Assembly: GCA_038502055.1 (NCBI GenBank)
Contig: JAXRKN010000043.1
Span: forward strand, 4,960,001 to 5,024,000
Length of the DNA stretch: 64,000 bases
Reading direction: 5' to 3'
Source of the DNA: Tanytarsus gracilentus
Lineage: Eukaryota; Arthropoda; Insecta; Diptera; Chironomidae
The translations under genes were made by a program, and so were the position numbers. Position 1 is the first letter of the stretch. The number at the start of each line of letters is the position of its first letter. Under the pieces are notes generated by a model, which saw nothing but the letters and a program-made list of their open reading frames with translations, did no database searches and was not told the origin of the DNA. Of the stretch, positions 26,226 through 37,836 are shown piece after piece.

Positions 26226-26388
26226 AGGGTGGCTATCTGCTAGAAATTTTTCAAGACAGCCTTTGAAGTTCATAAAATGTCGTGTGACAAATTTAGACAA
26301 ATTTTTTCTGTATTTTTAACTTGATATAATTGAGTACAAAAGAAGTCATCAATATTTTAGAGTAAAAATGAAAACGTCTGGCCACCCT
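26226..26388. mobile_element. Possible short MITE with AGGGTGGC ends
   Basis: AGGGTGGC at 26226-26233 recurs inverted (GCCACCCT) at 26381-26388, 163 bp apart, with weaker similarity extending inward. I found no matching target duplication (CATAATTG against ATCATTAA). It may be an old, decayed element or chance. Confidence 0.3.
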
Positions 26389-29300
26389 ATCATTAAAATC
26401 ACCATGTCCTACGTAATTAAAATTTCATTTGCTTCTAGAGCGAAGACAAAAAAAACTTCTTATGAAAGTGAAAAACTTTTTTCCTCCTACATCAAAACTC
26501 AATATGGCAATGATGCTTAAAAGATGACAGCAATAAGCGGGAGAGAGGGCAAATGTAAACACATTTCTTTTGCTGCTTTCCTCTCGCATCCATACAACTT
26601 CGTCTTCAATTTTAATGTTCCATCCCCTCTGCGCTTTTTATGAACAATTTAAGTTTTTATGAGTTTGTCAACAAACGGCAATCATAACGGCGGAAATGAA
26701 AGCGCAAAAAGAAGATTGTTGTAAAAAGCATAAAGTGGAACAGTCCATAGTGGCGGAAGCGAAAAGTTTACAACGGAGATCACTCAAAAGTTTTTGTTCC
26801 TCGTGCTTGAAAATTTTATTAAACGTGAGCTTTTCGGAGTGATATTGAATGAAAGTTTGAAAAAGCTTTTGTAAGTTTCAAAATTAAAAAAAAGCTTTCT
26901 GAATAATTCAAAGGTTTTATTTAAAGGAGTTTGATAAAAATTAATTTTAAATTCTAAAAAAGTCACACCCATTATTTATCTTTCATGATATTTTATGGGG
27001 TAAATAACTCTCTTTAAAAGCAACTCTCATAACATATAACAATCATGGCTACTCACATATTTAACTTCAACACATCCACATAAATTCCTTTTTGTGCTCA
27101 TGAATTGTTAATCAACGTAAAGAAGGAAATCCTTTTCACTTACAAAAAAAGTCATTTTCATTTAATGCAACAACAATTTACTGTAAAGTGCAGAGGAGCT
27201 TGCTTATGATGATGATGTTGATGTATGCACACATAAACATTATTGTTGCTTATCCTGATAGAATTTTCACAGTGTAACCTGAATTAAAAGATATAAATTT
27301 TTAATTTTCAACATTTTTAGCCCATCTTTAAAATTTATTTCACTTTAATTTTCAGCAAATTAATTAGCTACCGAAATTTTAAGGTTAGTCTGTGCTTCCA
27401 GCTTTCCTTTGCACGAATGAGAATGAATAGAGCTGTAAATATTTAATTTTTCGATTTGCAGTATCATTTTCTTTCTCCTCATCCAGTTGAATAACTTAAA
27501 CGGTAACATCAAAAGTGTCCATCACACGGAAAATTCGAGTGAGGTGAACAGAGATGTTGCGTATATAGAAAAGAGATCTCAGGAGTTACTATTTGCTTCC
27601 AGAAATTAAGTTACCTTTCGTCTGTAACATATAAAAAAGTTGTACATAAAGCATTTTGCATTCGCCCTCAAGCGAATGATAGAAAGCAGAAAAAAATCGG
27701 GTCAAGAGTGATGATGAAAAGAACAGAAACATTCTCGCTTTTTTTGATTAAGTATGGAATGATGATTTTCACATTGAAAAGGGAATTTAAATGAACATTT
27801 TTATGTAACATTTTGATGCTATGTAAAATTTGTTTTTAGTGCAAAATTGTAAAATTCGTTCCAGCTTTTTCTCCGGTTGATTTTAATGAGTTGCTCGAAT
27901 TTTTTTACATAAAACAACTTTTTGCTCATGAAAATTCATCTGCAGTGCACTGCGATGAAAAAATGAGAAATTGAATATGAAAATGAAAAAGTTAGATGAA
28001 TACATAAAAGGCTCTCTCATATGTGAGCGATAAATTTCATAACAAATTTTCAGCTGACAAATCAGTGAAATTTAATCTTTAATTAATCTCTCCCGTTGCT
28101 TTGCATTGAAATCTGTTAAATTTTCCAAGCAAATACGCAACACCAAAATTTGTCACAAAAAGCATTTTAATCCTATTATTTTTCGAAATAATATTTCTGT
28201 CTATGTATGCGAGTCGATAACACATCGTAGCATATCTCCATCGCATTTCATTGTTGTTTGAGCAAATGGCAATTAATCAGTTTGACGCCATTTATGCTTT
28301 GTTTGTCTTCCCTTCGCACGCTCGCTTCCTCACTATTCTTTCTATGGAAGAAGGATTTTATATGCGAAGCACTTTAGCATTGACCTAATGACTGAAATAA
28401 AATTCATAGAGCGGGATATAAAAATGAGGAAGGTTGTGAGTGAAAATGAGGTATTTAAAAATTAAAAAATTTGATATTAAAATAAAAGTTAAATCTTTAG
28501 ATAACATAAAAAATATTTATAGCTTTAATAATTTCCACTAAGAGCATTCCAAAATCATCAAGAACATTCATAAAGTGGCTCAGTAGTAAAATCGAGGAAA
28601 TGAATAAATTCAAATAAAACACTGAAAAAGAGAAGCACATAGAAAATGATATACGAACTTTCTGATCAATTAGACCCATAAAAGCCTTCTTCCTCAAGAG
28701 TCAGTATCTGCACGAGAACAAGAAAAACGAGAGCAAAAAAAGGGCCATAAAAATTCTTCACACTTAAATTCCTTTCACTCTCCATTGCCACTTTTCCATC
28801 TCTACTCTCTCCATAACAACTGGCATAAAGCTTACATTTTATCTCTATGGAGAGATAAGGCACCTCTCACACATGCACACGATCACATAAGTTACACATT
28901 ATGTTGTTATTGAATAGCGAAAAAATGGAGAACAAAAAAGAGGAACGACGAGGGTATCAGTGAGATGAAAAATTGCAATAATTTATTTGCCAACTTTTTT
29001 GTTCTTCGATAGAGTGAAACAGCATCTTAAAGGTGGCGAACGAAAGTTAGTAATAAACCCTTGCTATATTATTAACCTCAAATATTTCTATTACAACTTT
29101 TCAGTTAGTACTCAACATCTTCAATCTCAAATTCTCTCTCTATGAATCACTCGAAAATACCCGCAAGGGATTTCCTATACAATATAAGTTCATTTAAGTC
29201 GAAAAAAAGAGAGCGGAAAAGCTAAATAGATATTTACGTATACACATCGTAGAGAAAAGCTTTGGTGGGTGGAGGGATGAGATGGAGCTTACACGATGTA

Positions 29301-31415
29301 AGAAGGAATTTAAGGTTTTTTCATATAAACATCCATAATATCATTCCTTCGTCTTTACACTACCTTCCATTTACTTTGCTATATCTATCGTGCTATATCT
29401 ATCGTTATTGCCTCTATTAATAATGTTATATGGCACGTGTGTTTCTGTATATAAAGACTTAATTCCACTTAATGACGTAAAAAATGTCCTGCCCTAGTTT
29501 TTTCTTTCTTAAATAATCATCTTTTAGACAACATGAACTGCAGATTTTTTTAACAGACCCTCCCTTAAGACATTTTTAATCATTAGCAAATTGTATTTAG
29601 TGAATAAAGTTATTTTGAGCATCTTCACGTTTTATGAGAAGAATCACAAAATCTCCTCTGAAGTCGTTATCGTTAGTTTACTTAAAATAAAGCTGAAAAT
29701 GAGGAAAGGAAGGAAAAAGAGAGACATTAAGAGATGCTCTCACCAAACTAAACGACCATCGACATCGTATTGTCATTCGCAAATGAGGTTAGTACTCTTA
29801 AGATGTGGAAATAAGCGTTGCCGGGACTAGAGTGTGAGAGGGAAGAGAGAGAGGAAATAAGTTAAGTATAGTCGTAATGTAATTTTCCCCAAATTCAATT
29901 CAAGTTTAATAGAAACGCTCGACTGTCATTGCCGCTGCTCGTTCCTGCTCCTGCTATAATACTGAATGCTCGTTGTTGTCATCTTCATCCTCGTCTCGCT
30001 TTTTTGTGATTTTCCCATGAAAACGAGCAAAGGAAATTTTATTAAATTTTTTAAAATTTTAACGTCTTTAAAACTTTTGAATATTTTTTAAAGCAATTTT
30101 AATTTTAATTGTTTATAAATTTTCACTCCCTAGAATTTTTTCTCTCAAAGCTAAAAAGTCTCATTTTTGGTTACCAAAAGCAAGGCGCACATTCTTTTAT
30201 GTTTTTAAGTATTGCCATTTATTTTCATGGCATATCGGAAATTTCATGAAGCTAGTCGTAAGAGTGAGAGAGGCATTTTCGGAAAAAAGGGGGAGTTTGG
30301 ATAGGAAAGGACATTTGTTGTACTTCTCTCGAGCAGTATTTATAGATCCAATTTATTTTCATTTTATTTCCACACCATGTGTTATTCCGTGAGTTTGTGT
30401 GTGTGTTTGATGAAGTGAATTAAAGTATCTAGTTTTGTATTGTGTGTATAGATTATCAGCATGTCCTTTTTTCCTGGAGACTCTCTTAACGACAAAAGAT
30501 ATTTTTTGAGCAACGACAGAGTACTTATTGCTCCACATATACATCGCAATAAATCTACCAAGAAGATGAAAATGACAATGATGATGAAAAATTCTATTGA
30601 ATCGGTAGAACGGTGATGACGGTGGAAGGAGAAAATATCTAAAGTACTTTATCTCAACTAACAACAGTGATATGAACTCATTTAATGATAAATTGAAAGA
30701 ATAAATCAATTTTTATCTCGTGGATGATGGGAAAAGTTGTTGAGATAAAAATAGTTCACTGAAGGAGAGGAAGTTAATAAATTGAAGGATGGACATTAAA
30801 TTTTTATTAGTTAGAAAACTATTTTAGATTCTTAGTTAACTAAATTTATTTGAATCAACGTTCAAAAAATTTATATTTTTAGAACCCTCAAAAAATTTGC
30901 ATTTCACTTTCATCACCCAAAAAAAATGATGATGACAATTTTTATCGTTGCGTTGAGGCAAAAAAAAGTGAGATTGAAATGATAAAGAAGAATATAGATG
31001 AGTGAAGAAAATAGTTGGAGCGTGTTGCATATTATATACAGAAGACAGTAGGTTGAGAGGGAGTAGAGTGAAGGCCAAAGCCAGATGTAGATAAGAGTTT
31101 TGTTAATTTGATGCGATATTTCATATGCATATTATCCACACAGCACACGTATTTCTATCTCCACTAACCAATCTCTCTTTCAGCTCATGTACGACTCTCC
31201 TTGAATTTGTTATGCATGGAAATATGATATTGCACACACATATACTGAAGTGAAGTCTATAATAATGCAGGAAAGATGAAAATCAGTTCATTTAAAGCAG
31301 CACACAAGCTCAGCTAGAAATTTTTCTCTTTCTTATATGACACCCCTAATAATATGCTCTCGCATGTCATCTGAATTGAGTCTGTAATGATTGTTATGCC
31401 ATATGCTGCTCTTAC

Positions 31416-31542
31416 CTACATTGCCAATATTCCTCTTTCTATATGTATTTGCTGACGCGTGTGAATTGAACGAAAAATGGAAAATCACTTGAGAAAATAA
31501 AAAGAAGTGCACTCTTGTCATTGCAGGTGAAGATTTTCTCAT
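31416..31542 (-). CDS. Candidate first coding exon (signal peptide) of the cadherin
   Basis: The minus-strand frame starts MRKSSP, followed by a second Met and a hydrophobic Phe-rich stretch (HFFLFSQVIFHFSF) ending near SHASA, a plausible signal peptide with small residues at the cleavage point. It then runs to NIGNV and a donor GTAAGAG. It ends in phase 1, exactly what the acceptor before the EC1 exon at 8919 needs; joining gives NIGNVASGNVNLPP. It is the only candidate I found in the desert, but the hydrophobic core is interrupted by histidines. The match could be chance, since one in three exons fits the phase. Confidence 0.3.
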
Positions 31543-34230
31543 CGAATATGAAATTAGGTCGTTGAATAATCTTTAAAAAAATAAATTTTTGTTTAACCTC
31601 AAAATCTACTTAAAATTAAATTTCATAATGCTTCTTAAAGCCATCACAGTAATTTTCTCATTTAACTCTCACTGAAATTATATCTTTTCATCGGCACCAC
31701 CACTACCATCATGATGAGCCATTAGGTGCAGAAGATAAAAGATAATAACAATGGCAGCCTGAAGAGGAGAGTGAAGAAGAATTTTTCGCATGATATTCAA
31801 TAAACTAAAAATCCGGAGAAGAAATTTTTCTCCCTCACTTCTTATTTCGCTTGGCAATGACGACGACAAACAATGAAGGCGACAATCTAATTTTCCTTAA
31901 GCGATAGATAAAGATGAAGAAAATCCCCCACAAGGCAATCACTTCTCCTCATCAGCTTTCATCGGGGGAAAATTGTAGTCATTTACTCGCATAAATGGCA
32001 AAAGTGTGAATAATTATCTCTTTTGAATGCTTAACGATAATTTTTGTTCTCCTTCTGTATTGTTGGCTGCAAAGTCGTGAATGAGAGAGAAAAAGTTCAT
32101 TTCCATCCCGCACTTCACATACACACACACATTTCCGCCTACAATTTTTCCTCTTCATGCTTCAAGTCAAAGTAAATGGGAGGTGGAGAGAGAGATGAAA
32201 CAATAAGGAAATGGCAATTAATTATGCAAAGAGAATAAATGCCTGCCTTATTCACTCGAAGTCAACTCGGAGTAGTTGAGAGAAAAATGCTTTTAGTGTG
32301 TAATTTTAACGTTCATGAAATGAATTATATATGAAAGGATTTTTTGCAAATTTCCTTGAAACTCCTTAACAAGTCTTCATTTGTGCATGCTTTAATTTTA
32401 TCTCCATTCACCAATCACTAATTCAAAATAACTCTCCAAACTCCCATAACACAACAAAATTAAATTCTATGTACGATGAAAATTAGAGAAAATAATTCAT
32501 GGAGAATAAACATTTTCGTTTAATTTCCCTCCCGTTGCCTTTCTCTCTATCAAAACGCATATATCTATATGTTCTTCGTGAAGTGGCTTGACTGTGAATT
32601 CTCAGTGCAATTATCGCATAAACAGAGGAAAGCGTTGCTCTATCTTCAACTGGCATAAAGTTTCCTCTTTTTGATATCATCACGCTCAACTCATCCTCTC
32701 GCTTTGTGTGCACATAATCACTACAGTGACTTGATAGTGAACATCAAAAACCCCACCATTGCTTCCTTAAAGCATAGTTAAAGAATGTTTTCAACGATCC
32801 GTAAATTGAGTGAAATAAAACTTATTTTCATTCATTTAAATTATCCTCTAATGCTTCAATTTGTAACCACAAGTTCACCATAAACTTACATTTTTGCACT
32901 GTTGCTCCACTTTAGCATAACTTTCAATGAATTATTCATTCAACACACGACGCTAGAGCACGACGTTTTCATTCAATTAAGAGAGCAGAAAAAATTTAAT
33001 ATTTTTACATTACGCTTCTTTTGTTCCATATCGAGTTATTTTCTCTCTCGATGCTATTCACTGGAAAAGCTCCTTAAAATTCTATTACTGAGTTGTTTTG
33101 ATACTTTCTTTTTGTAAAATTAATTTTAAGCTGCAATTTTTTAAAGAACTTGTAACTTTTTAAAGAAATTTATTAATTTTAATTAAAAATTTGGTGAACC
33201 CCAAAACTTTAAGGTTATTTGAGAATTTTCTACACGTTTGGTCCGCACTCTCCATAAAATGAAATTTTAGGTGAAAAAGTTCAGCATCAAAGGCTCAACT
33301 CGATACGCTTTTGGCATATTAAGTAAGTTAAATCTAATCCACATGTATCTAATTTGTTTATGGTTAAAGTGTGTGAGACAGCTTTTTGGATGCGTGTAAA
33401 TGAAGCTTATTTGACTTTCAAGTTTGTTTATTGAGTGAAAATATTCTTCTTTCCCTTTTTTTCTTTCGCTGGCTGTTTAAGTAAGTGATAAAGATTCGAA
33501 ATAAGATTTGTGTGATTGTGTTGTTGCTACTCACAAGGATTTAGATAAAGATTTATCTGATGTTTGTGTGTGCGAGTCTTGGCTGGAGGGCATGAAACAG
33601 GGAAACTTCTTTATCGAGAATGAAAACGAATTTATTTATTTGCTCACTGAATCCGACATGAATGATTTGTCACAATTTATTTATATACGACGATACACTC
33701 TCATGAGAGCTCTCTCTCTCAAGTGATCAAATGGGATTTGTTGGCATTTTTATTATCCGTTTTAAAGCTTCATGATTTGTCATTATTTATTTTGTCTGAA
33801 TCGCACGTGAGCTTTTTAAATTGATCAAAAATGAGAGAGTGAAAAATATTATGACATGACTGATTCAATAAAACAAAAGCTTAAAAGTTGCATTGAAAGC
33901 TTTTTAATACAAAAATTAAAAGTTCACATTTCAATGTCAAGGTCAATTTGTTTTTGTATCTTGTGCGTGTAATGCATCATGATATTGCTAAGCAAAAAAT
34001 AACTGATTATGAAAGAATAACAGACTATAAATAATTTCTTCTTATTTGTTATTAAGTGAATGATCTGCTATCTTATCATCGCCGGCATCAGTTGAGATAA
34101 ATTCTCGTTAGTGTCTACTCTGATTTTTTCAGAAGCTCACTTCATTCGAAGTCAGTTATTCGGAGGTGATTGTGGGAATATTTTTTGAGGATCTCTCTGT
34201 GCTCTGTAATTAAATTCAACATACGAGGCA
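31543..34230. other. Intergenic, upstream of the SLC5 gene
   Basis: AT-rich spacer. Near its right edge, a TATAAATA at 34026-34033, a GATA-type site TCTTATCA at 34071-34078 and TCAGTT at 34088 and 34152 could form the promoter of the symporter gene. An acceptor-like ...TTTTTTCAG before 34132 hints at a spliced 5' UTR. An open frame of about 70 codons from 33508 has no family match I can see. Confidence 0.5.
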
Positions 34231-37080
34231 ATGACAGCTATGATGGAGGAGAGTGGCTTGAGGGAGAAATTAAGCTTCTCAAATGTTGATTACGTTCTAT
34301 TTGCAACCATGATGTTGCTATCACTGCTAATTGGAGTTTACTACGGGTTTTTTGCCAAACGAAAACAGAACACGACAGTCGAATACTTGTTGGGAAGCAA
34401 AAATCTGAAAGTTTTCCCCACAGCTATCTCCTTAACAGCCACGTAAGAATCTGCCTTATAATTAAATATCATGTTTTAATTAGTCCCGAAAAAAAAGATG
34501 GTTTAAGGCTACATTTTAATTAACAGAACATTTTCAATTTTTTTTCTTGCCAAACTTCAAGCACATGAAATAGCTTACTGACCAGTTAACTTCATTAGCA
34601 CACCCTTAATTAATCAGAAATGCTTCATTTAACTAACTACCCTTATCTACCGGATATTAATAATTTTCTTCTTACTATTATTTTCATTTACAGTCATATA
34701 TCTGCCACAACACTACTCGGGTAAGTGCCTTCTAAATTAAACCTAATGATCCGCTTTAGGATTTATTGCAATTATCTCTCCCTCTCTCTCACAGCGTACC
34801 ATCTGAAATGTATAAATATGGAACCCAGTATTGGGCTTGTGCTTTCTCTGGAATAATCGTAAATTTAACTAGAATTAAGATTCCATCCCACACTCATTTT
34901 TAACCCTTCTCACTAATTACTATTTTTTTGCTCTATCTCAACAGGTTACACTCGCCGTATGCTACATATTTCTTCCCGTATTTCATGAAATTGGTTCTGC
35001 ATCGTAAGTAGAAAATGAAAATTATTATTATGGCTGCGTTGCATTTATATTATATGGGGTGTAAATTGTAAGTGCAGACTTTGAATAGGAGGAAATTTTT
35101 ATGACAGGGTTGTAAATTTTAATGATGCGATGGTGGTTTTTAAAGTTCAACAAACTTTTGTGTTTATAAAATTAAATACGAGCTAATTAATTAATTTTAT
35201 TCCCAAATATTTTATTTTTTCAAATTTACAAATTTAAAATATTTTTTTTAGTAAAATTCACCTTTAAAATTTATTAATGTAAAACCGCATCGATATGCAT
35301 AACGAATCCTGTAATAACCATGGGAGCAAAACAAACCCCAACAGCTTTTTAATATATATTTTTTGCACTTGCAGCTGCTATGCATACCTGGAACGGAGAT
35401 ACAACAAGACAGTTCGCCGTTTAGCCAGCTTTTTGTTCTTTATCTATGTCTCGATTATGAGTCCACTTCTCGTCTACACACCAGCACTTGCATTCGCACA
35501 AGTGTCGGGAATTAATTTGCATTATATAACACCAATTCTCGTTTTCGTGTGCGTTTTTTATACCACTTTCGGTGGCTTGAGGTGAGTCGATGATAAAATA
35601 CAATTTTCAGGAAATTAAATCCATGGAAAAAAATCAACGCTTGAAGAAAAATCCGCTTAAAATTTATTCACATCACAAAAAGTCACAAATTTGAAATTTA
35701 TTCACTCTTCCTTTCATATTCACACATGTACACAGAGCTGTAGTTTATTGCGATGCTCTACAATTCTCATGCATGATAATAGCCGTATGCGTGGTGATGG
35801 TACTCGGCACGAATGAGGTCGGTGGCATTTCGAATGTATTTCAAATAGCGCAGGATGGCGGTCGGCTCGTGTGGTTTGATTTGGATCCAAATCCATTCCT
35901 AAGGACATCGTTTTGGATGGTTTCGGTCGGCCTTACCTCGATGTGGATCAGCAATATTGGAATTACCCCAGAATGTGTGCAGAGATTCGTTGCAATTCCA
36001 TCACTCAAAGATGCCATAAAATGCGTTTGGATTTTCGGCATCGGGCACATCATCATCAAACTCTTTTCAGTCTACAATGGATTGTTGATTTATGCAAAAT
36101 ATTCGACAACGCAGTGTGATCCGGTCTACAATGGAGATGTGGAAAAATATGATCAAATATTTCCCTACTACGTCATGGACGTTGCTCGTGCAATTCCAGG
36201 ACTGCCGGGTCTGTTCATTGTAGGAGCATTAAGCGCCGCTCTCAGTTCCATGTCGTCGTGCCTTAACTCGCTCTCGGGAACCGCATATGAGGACTTTATT
36301 CGTCCATATTTCCCAAATGCGACTGAAAAACAAGCAAGTAACACCATGAAAATCCTCACATTGACCATCGGATGCATTTGCTTTGTTCTTGTGTTCGTTG
36401 TCGAGCACTTGGGAGGAGTTTTTAGCATTGGAATTGCTTTTTCGGGTATAACGTCGGGTACACTGTTGGGACTTTTTGGTATGGGTATGATGTCGAGGCG
36501 ATTTAATACTACAGGTGCTATGTGGGGCACAATTATTTCACTCGTGGTCGTCAGTACAATGATGATTGGCGCACAAATTAATATTTATCGCGGGAATCTT
36601 CGGTATGAGACAATGCCATTTCATATTGAACAATGCGATGCACAAATGTGAGCAAATTTTCGGTTTCTCAATTTAATTCACTAAAAAATAATTCGTTTCA
36701 GCTCATCGATGACACCAGCAAATGCTACATTCTATAAAGAAAATGAAAACTTTGATAATAGCTCGGTTCATTGGATTTTCAGAATCAATGGCATGTATTA
36801 TAGTTTGATTGGAACGCTCATAGTAGCTGTTTGCGGTTATATTATATCGATTTTTACCGGAGGAAATGAAAATCTCGATCCGAAACTCCTCTCACCACTA
36901 TTTCGTCGATTTTATATGCCAGAAACGGTAAAGACAGTAAATGGAGTCAAATACGTCGAGTGTGGAATTGACGACATTGAGAAAGTTAAAAATGTTAATG
37001 GTGAAAAAGTTGAGAATGGAAAATTTAATATCATCGACATAAAACCTAACGAGGAGGAATTTCCAAAGACCAAGTCGTGA
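34231..37080 (+). CDS. SLC5 family sodium-coupled solute symporter (monocarboxylate/multivitamin type)
   Basis: Plasma-membrane cotransporter using the Na+ gradient to import a small organic solute. Exons are 34231-34442, 34694-34720 (a 27-nt microexon), 34795-34858, 34945-35003, 35375-35581, 35736-36647 and 36702-37080. They join in phase to 619 aa, the usual SLC5 length. The first membrane helix is at about residues 17-38 (VDYVLFATMMLLSLLIGVYY). HISATTLLGVPSEMYKYGTQ is the unwound first-repeat segment typical of SMCT/SMVT proteins. The SLC5 signature GALSAALSSMSSCLNSLSGT sits at about 353-372. NAT and NSS glycosylation sites precede the last helix, and the polar tail ends in TKS. The ATG at 34231 follows stops in the 5' UTR. 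AATAAA lies about 120 bp after the stop. The substrate (lactate, biotin or other) cannot be told from sequence. Confidence 0.92.
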
Positions 37081-37836
37081 AAATTAATGAGATGAAATTT
37101 GTTGTGCAATTTTAAGTAATGATTTTTGTGTAATCTATAAAAATTAAAATCGTTAAATTTTTTGAAAATTAAAACTAATTTTTAAAAAAGCTTTTTATTT
37201 CAAATAAATCACCATTTTGTATTCGGACAATTTTTTGGTCCTAAAAACACAATTAATTTTTTTTAACTCTTAAAAATTCCAACACAAAATCCGAAATATT
37301 ATTTTCAAAGCATAATTTCTTAAATTTCAGCGCATTTTATGCAAAATATTCGCGCTGTGAACAGCATGTCGTAAGTGTGCAATAAAATGCATGTTGATGT
37401 GAGCTTAACCATAAATTTCCGCCTCAACAGTTGAGGTCACACTGAGATATAACACCAAGATTTTAATGAATGAAAATTACTTGAAAATTATTTATTGCTT
37501 TTTAGAGGGAAATTTCCAACCATTTAATTGCTAAAAAATTCTGAAAAAGAACAAGTTCACATGCTGATAATTTTCACAGAGCAATTTATTGCACATTCAT
37601 GACTGTGTGCTCTTATGCTCTTTGCAACATTGTAACACATTCTCCGAGATTTTTCTTTTATTTTTAGAATATTTTTCACTCTCGCACGCTCAAAATAATT
37701 ATCTCAAGCAAAAAAATCTCATCTAAATGAAAAATTCATCTTTTCTCTCCGAAAGATTAGTTGAAAATTTTCCTCATCGCACGCAAGTCAAGAGTGATTA
37801 ATTTTTTTAATTTTCCTGAAAATAATTACTTCCAAA
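37081..37836. other. Intergenic between the SLC5 and SmydA-like genes
   Basis: A 756-bp AT-rich spacer. AATAAA near 37203 is the probable SLC5 poly(A) signal. The rest should hold the promoter of the next gene; I see no clear core-promoter motif. Confidence 0.6.

Larger units (their letters stand above)
8920..31415. other. Long AT-rich gene desert, probable giant 5' intron of the cadherin
   Basis: About 22 kb without a recognisable gene. The acceptor at 8920 demands an upstream exon ending in phase 1 that supplies the signal peptide. The only candidate I found is at 31416-31542, which would make this one intron. It contains the 19.6-20.5 kb repeat complex, an (AAT)n tract near 14806, a weak inverted-repeat unit at 26226-26388 and a perfect CRE octamer at 23100. 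The open frames here, up to about 170 codons, are low-complexity or repeat-derived. Confidence 0.5.

Noticed and set aside
33508..33726. 72-codon plus-strand frame with Asp/Glu-rich composition upstream of SLC5
   Set aside because: The composition is more protein-like than its neighbours, but the frame opens at a TTG, its first ATG leaves only about 44 codons, and I recognise nothing in it.
9000..34000. tRNA genes and well-known insect microRNAs
   Set aside because: Scanning by eye for T-loop (GGTTCGAATCC-type) and for a few remembered microRNA seeds gave nothing convincing. A covariance-model search would be decisive.
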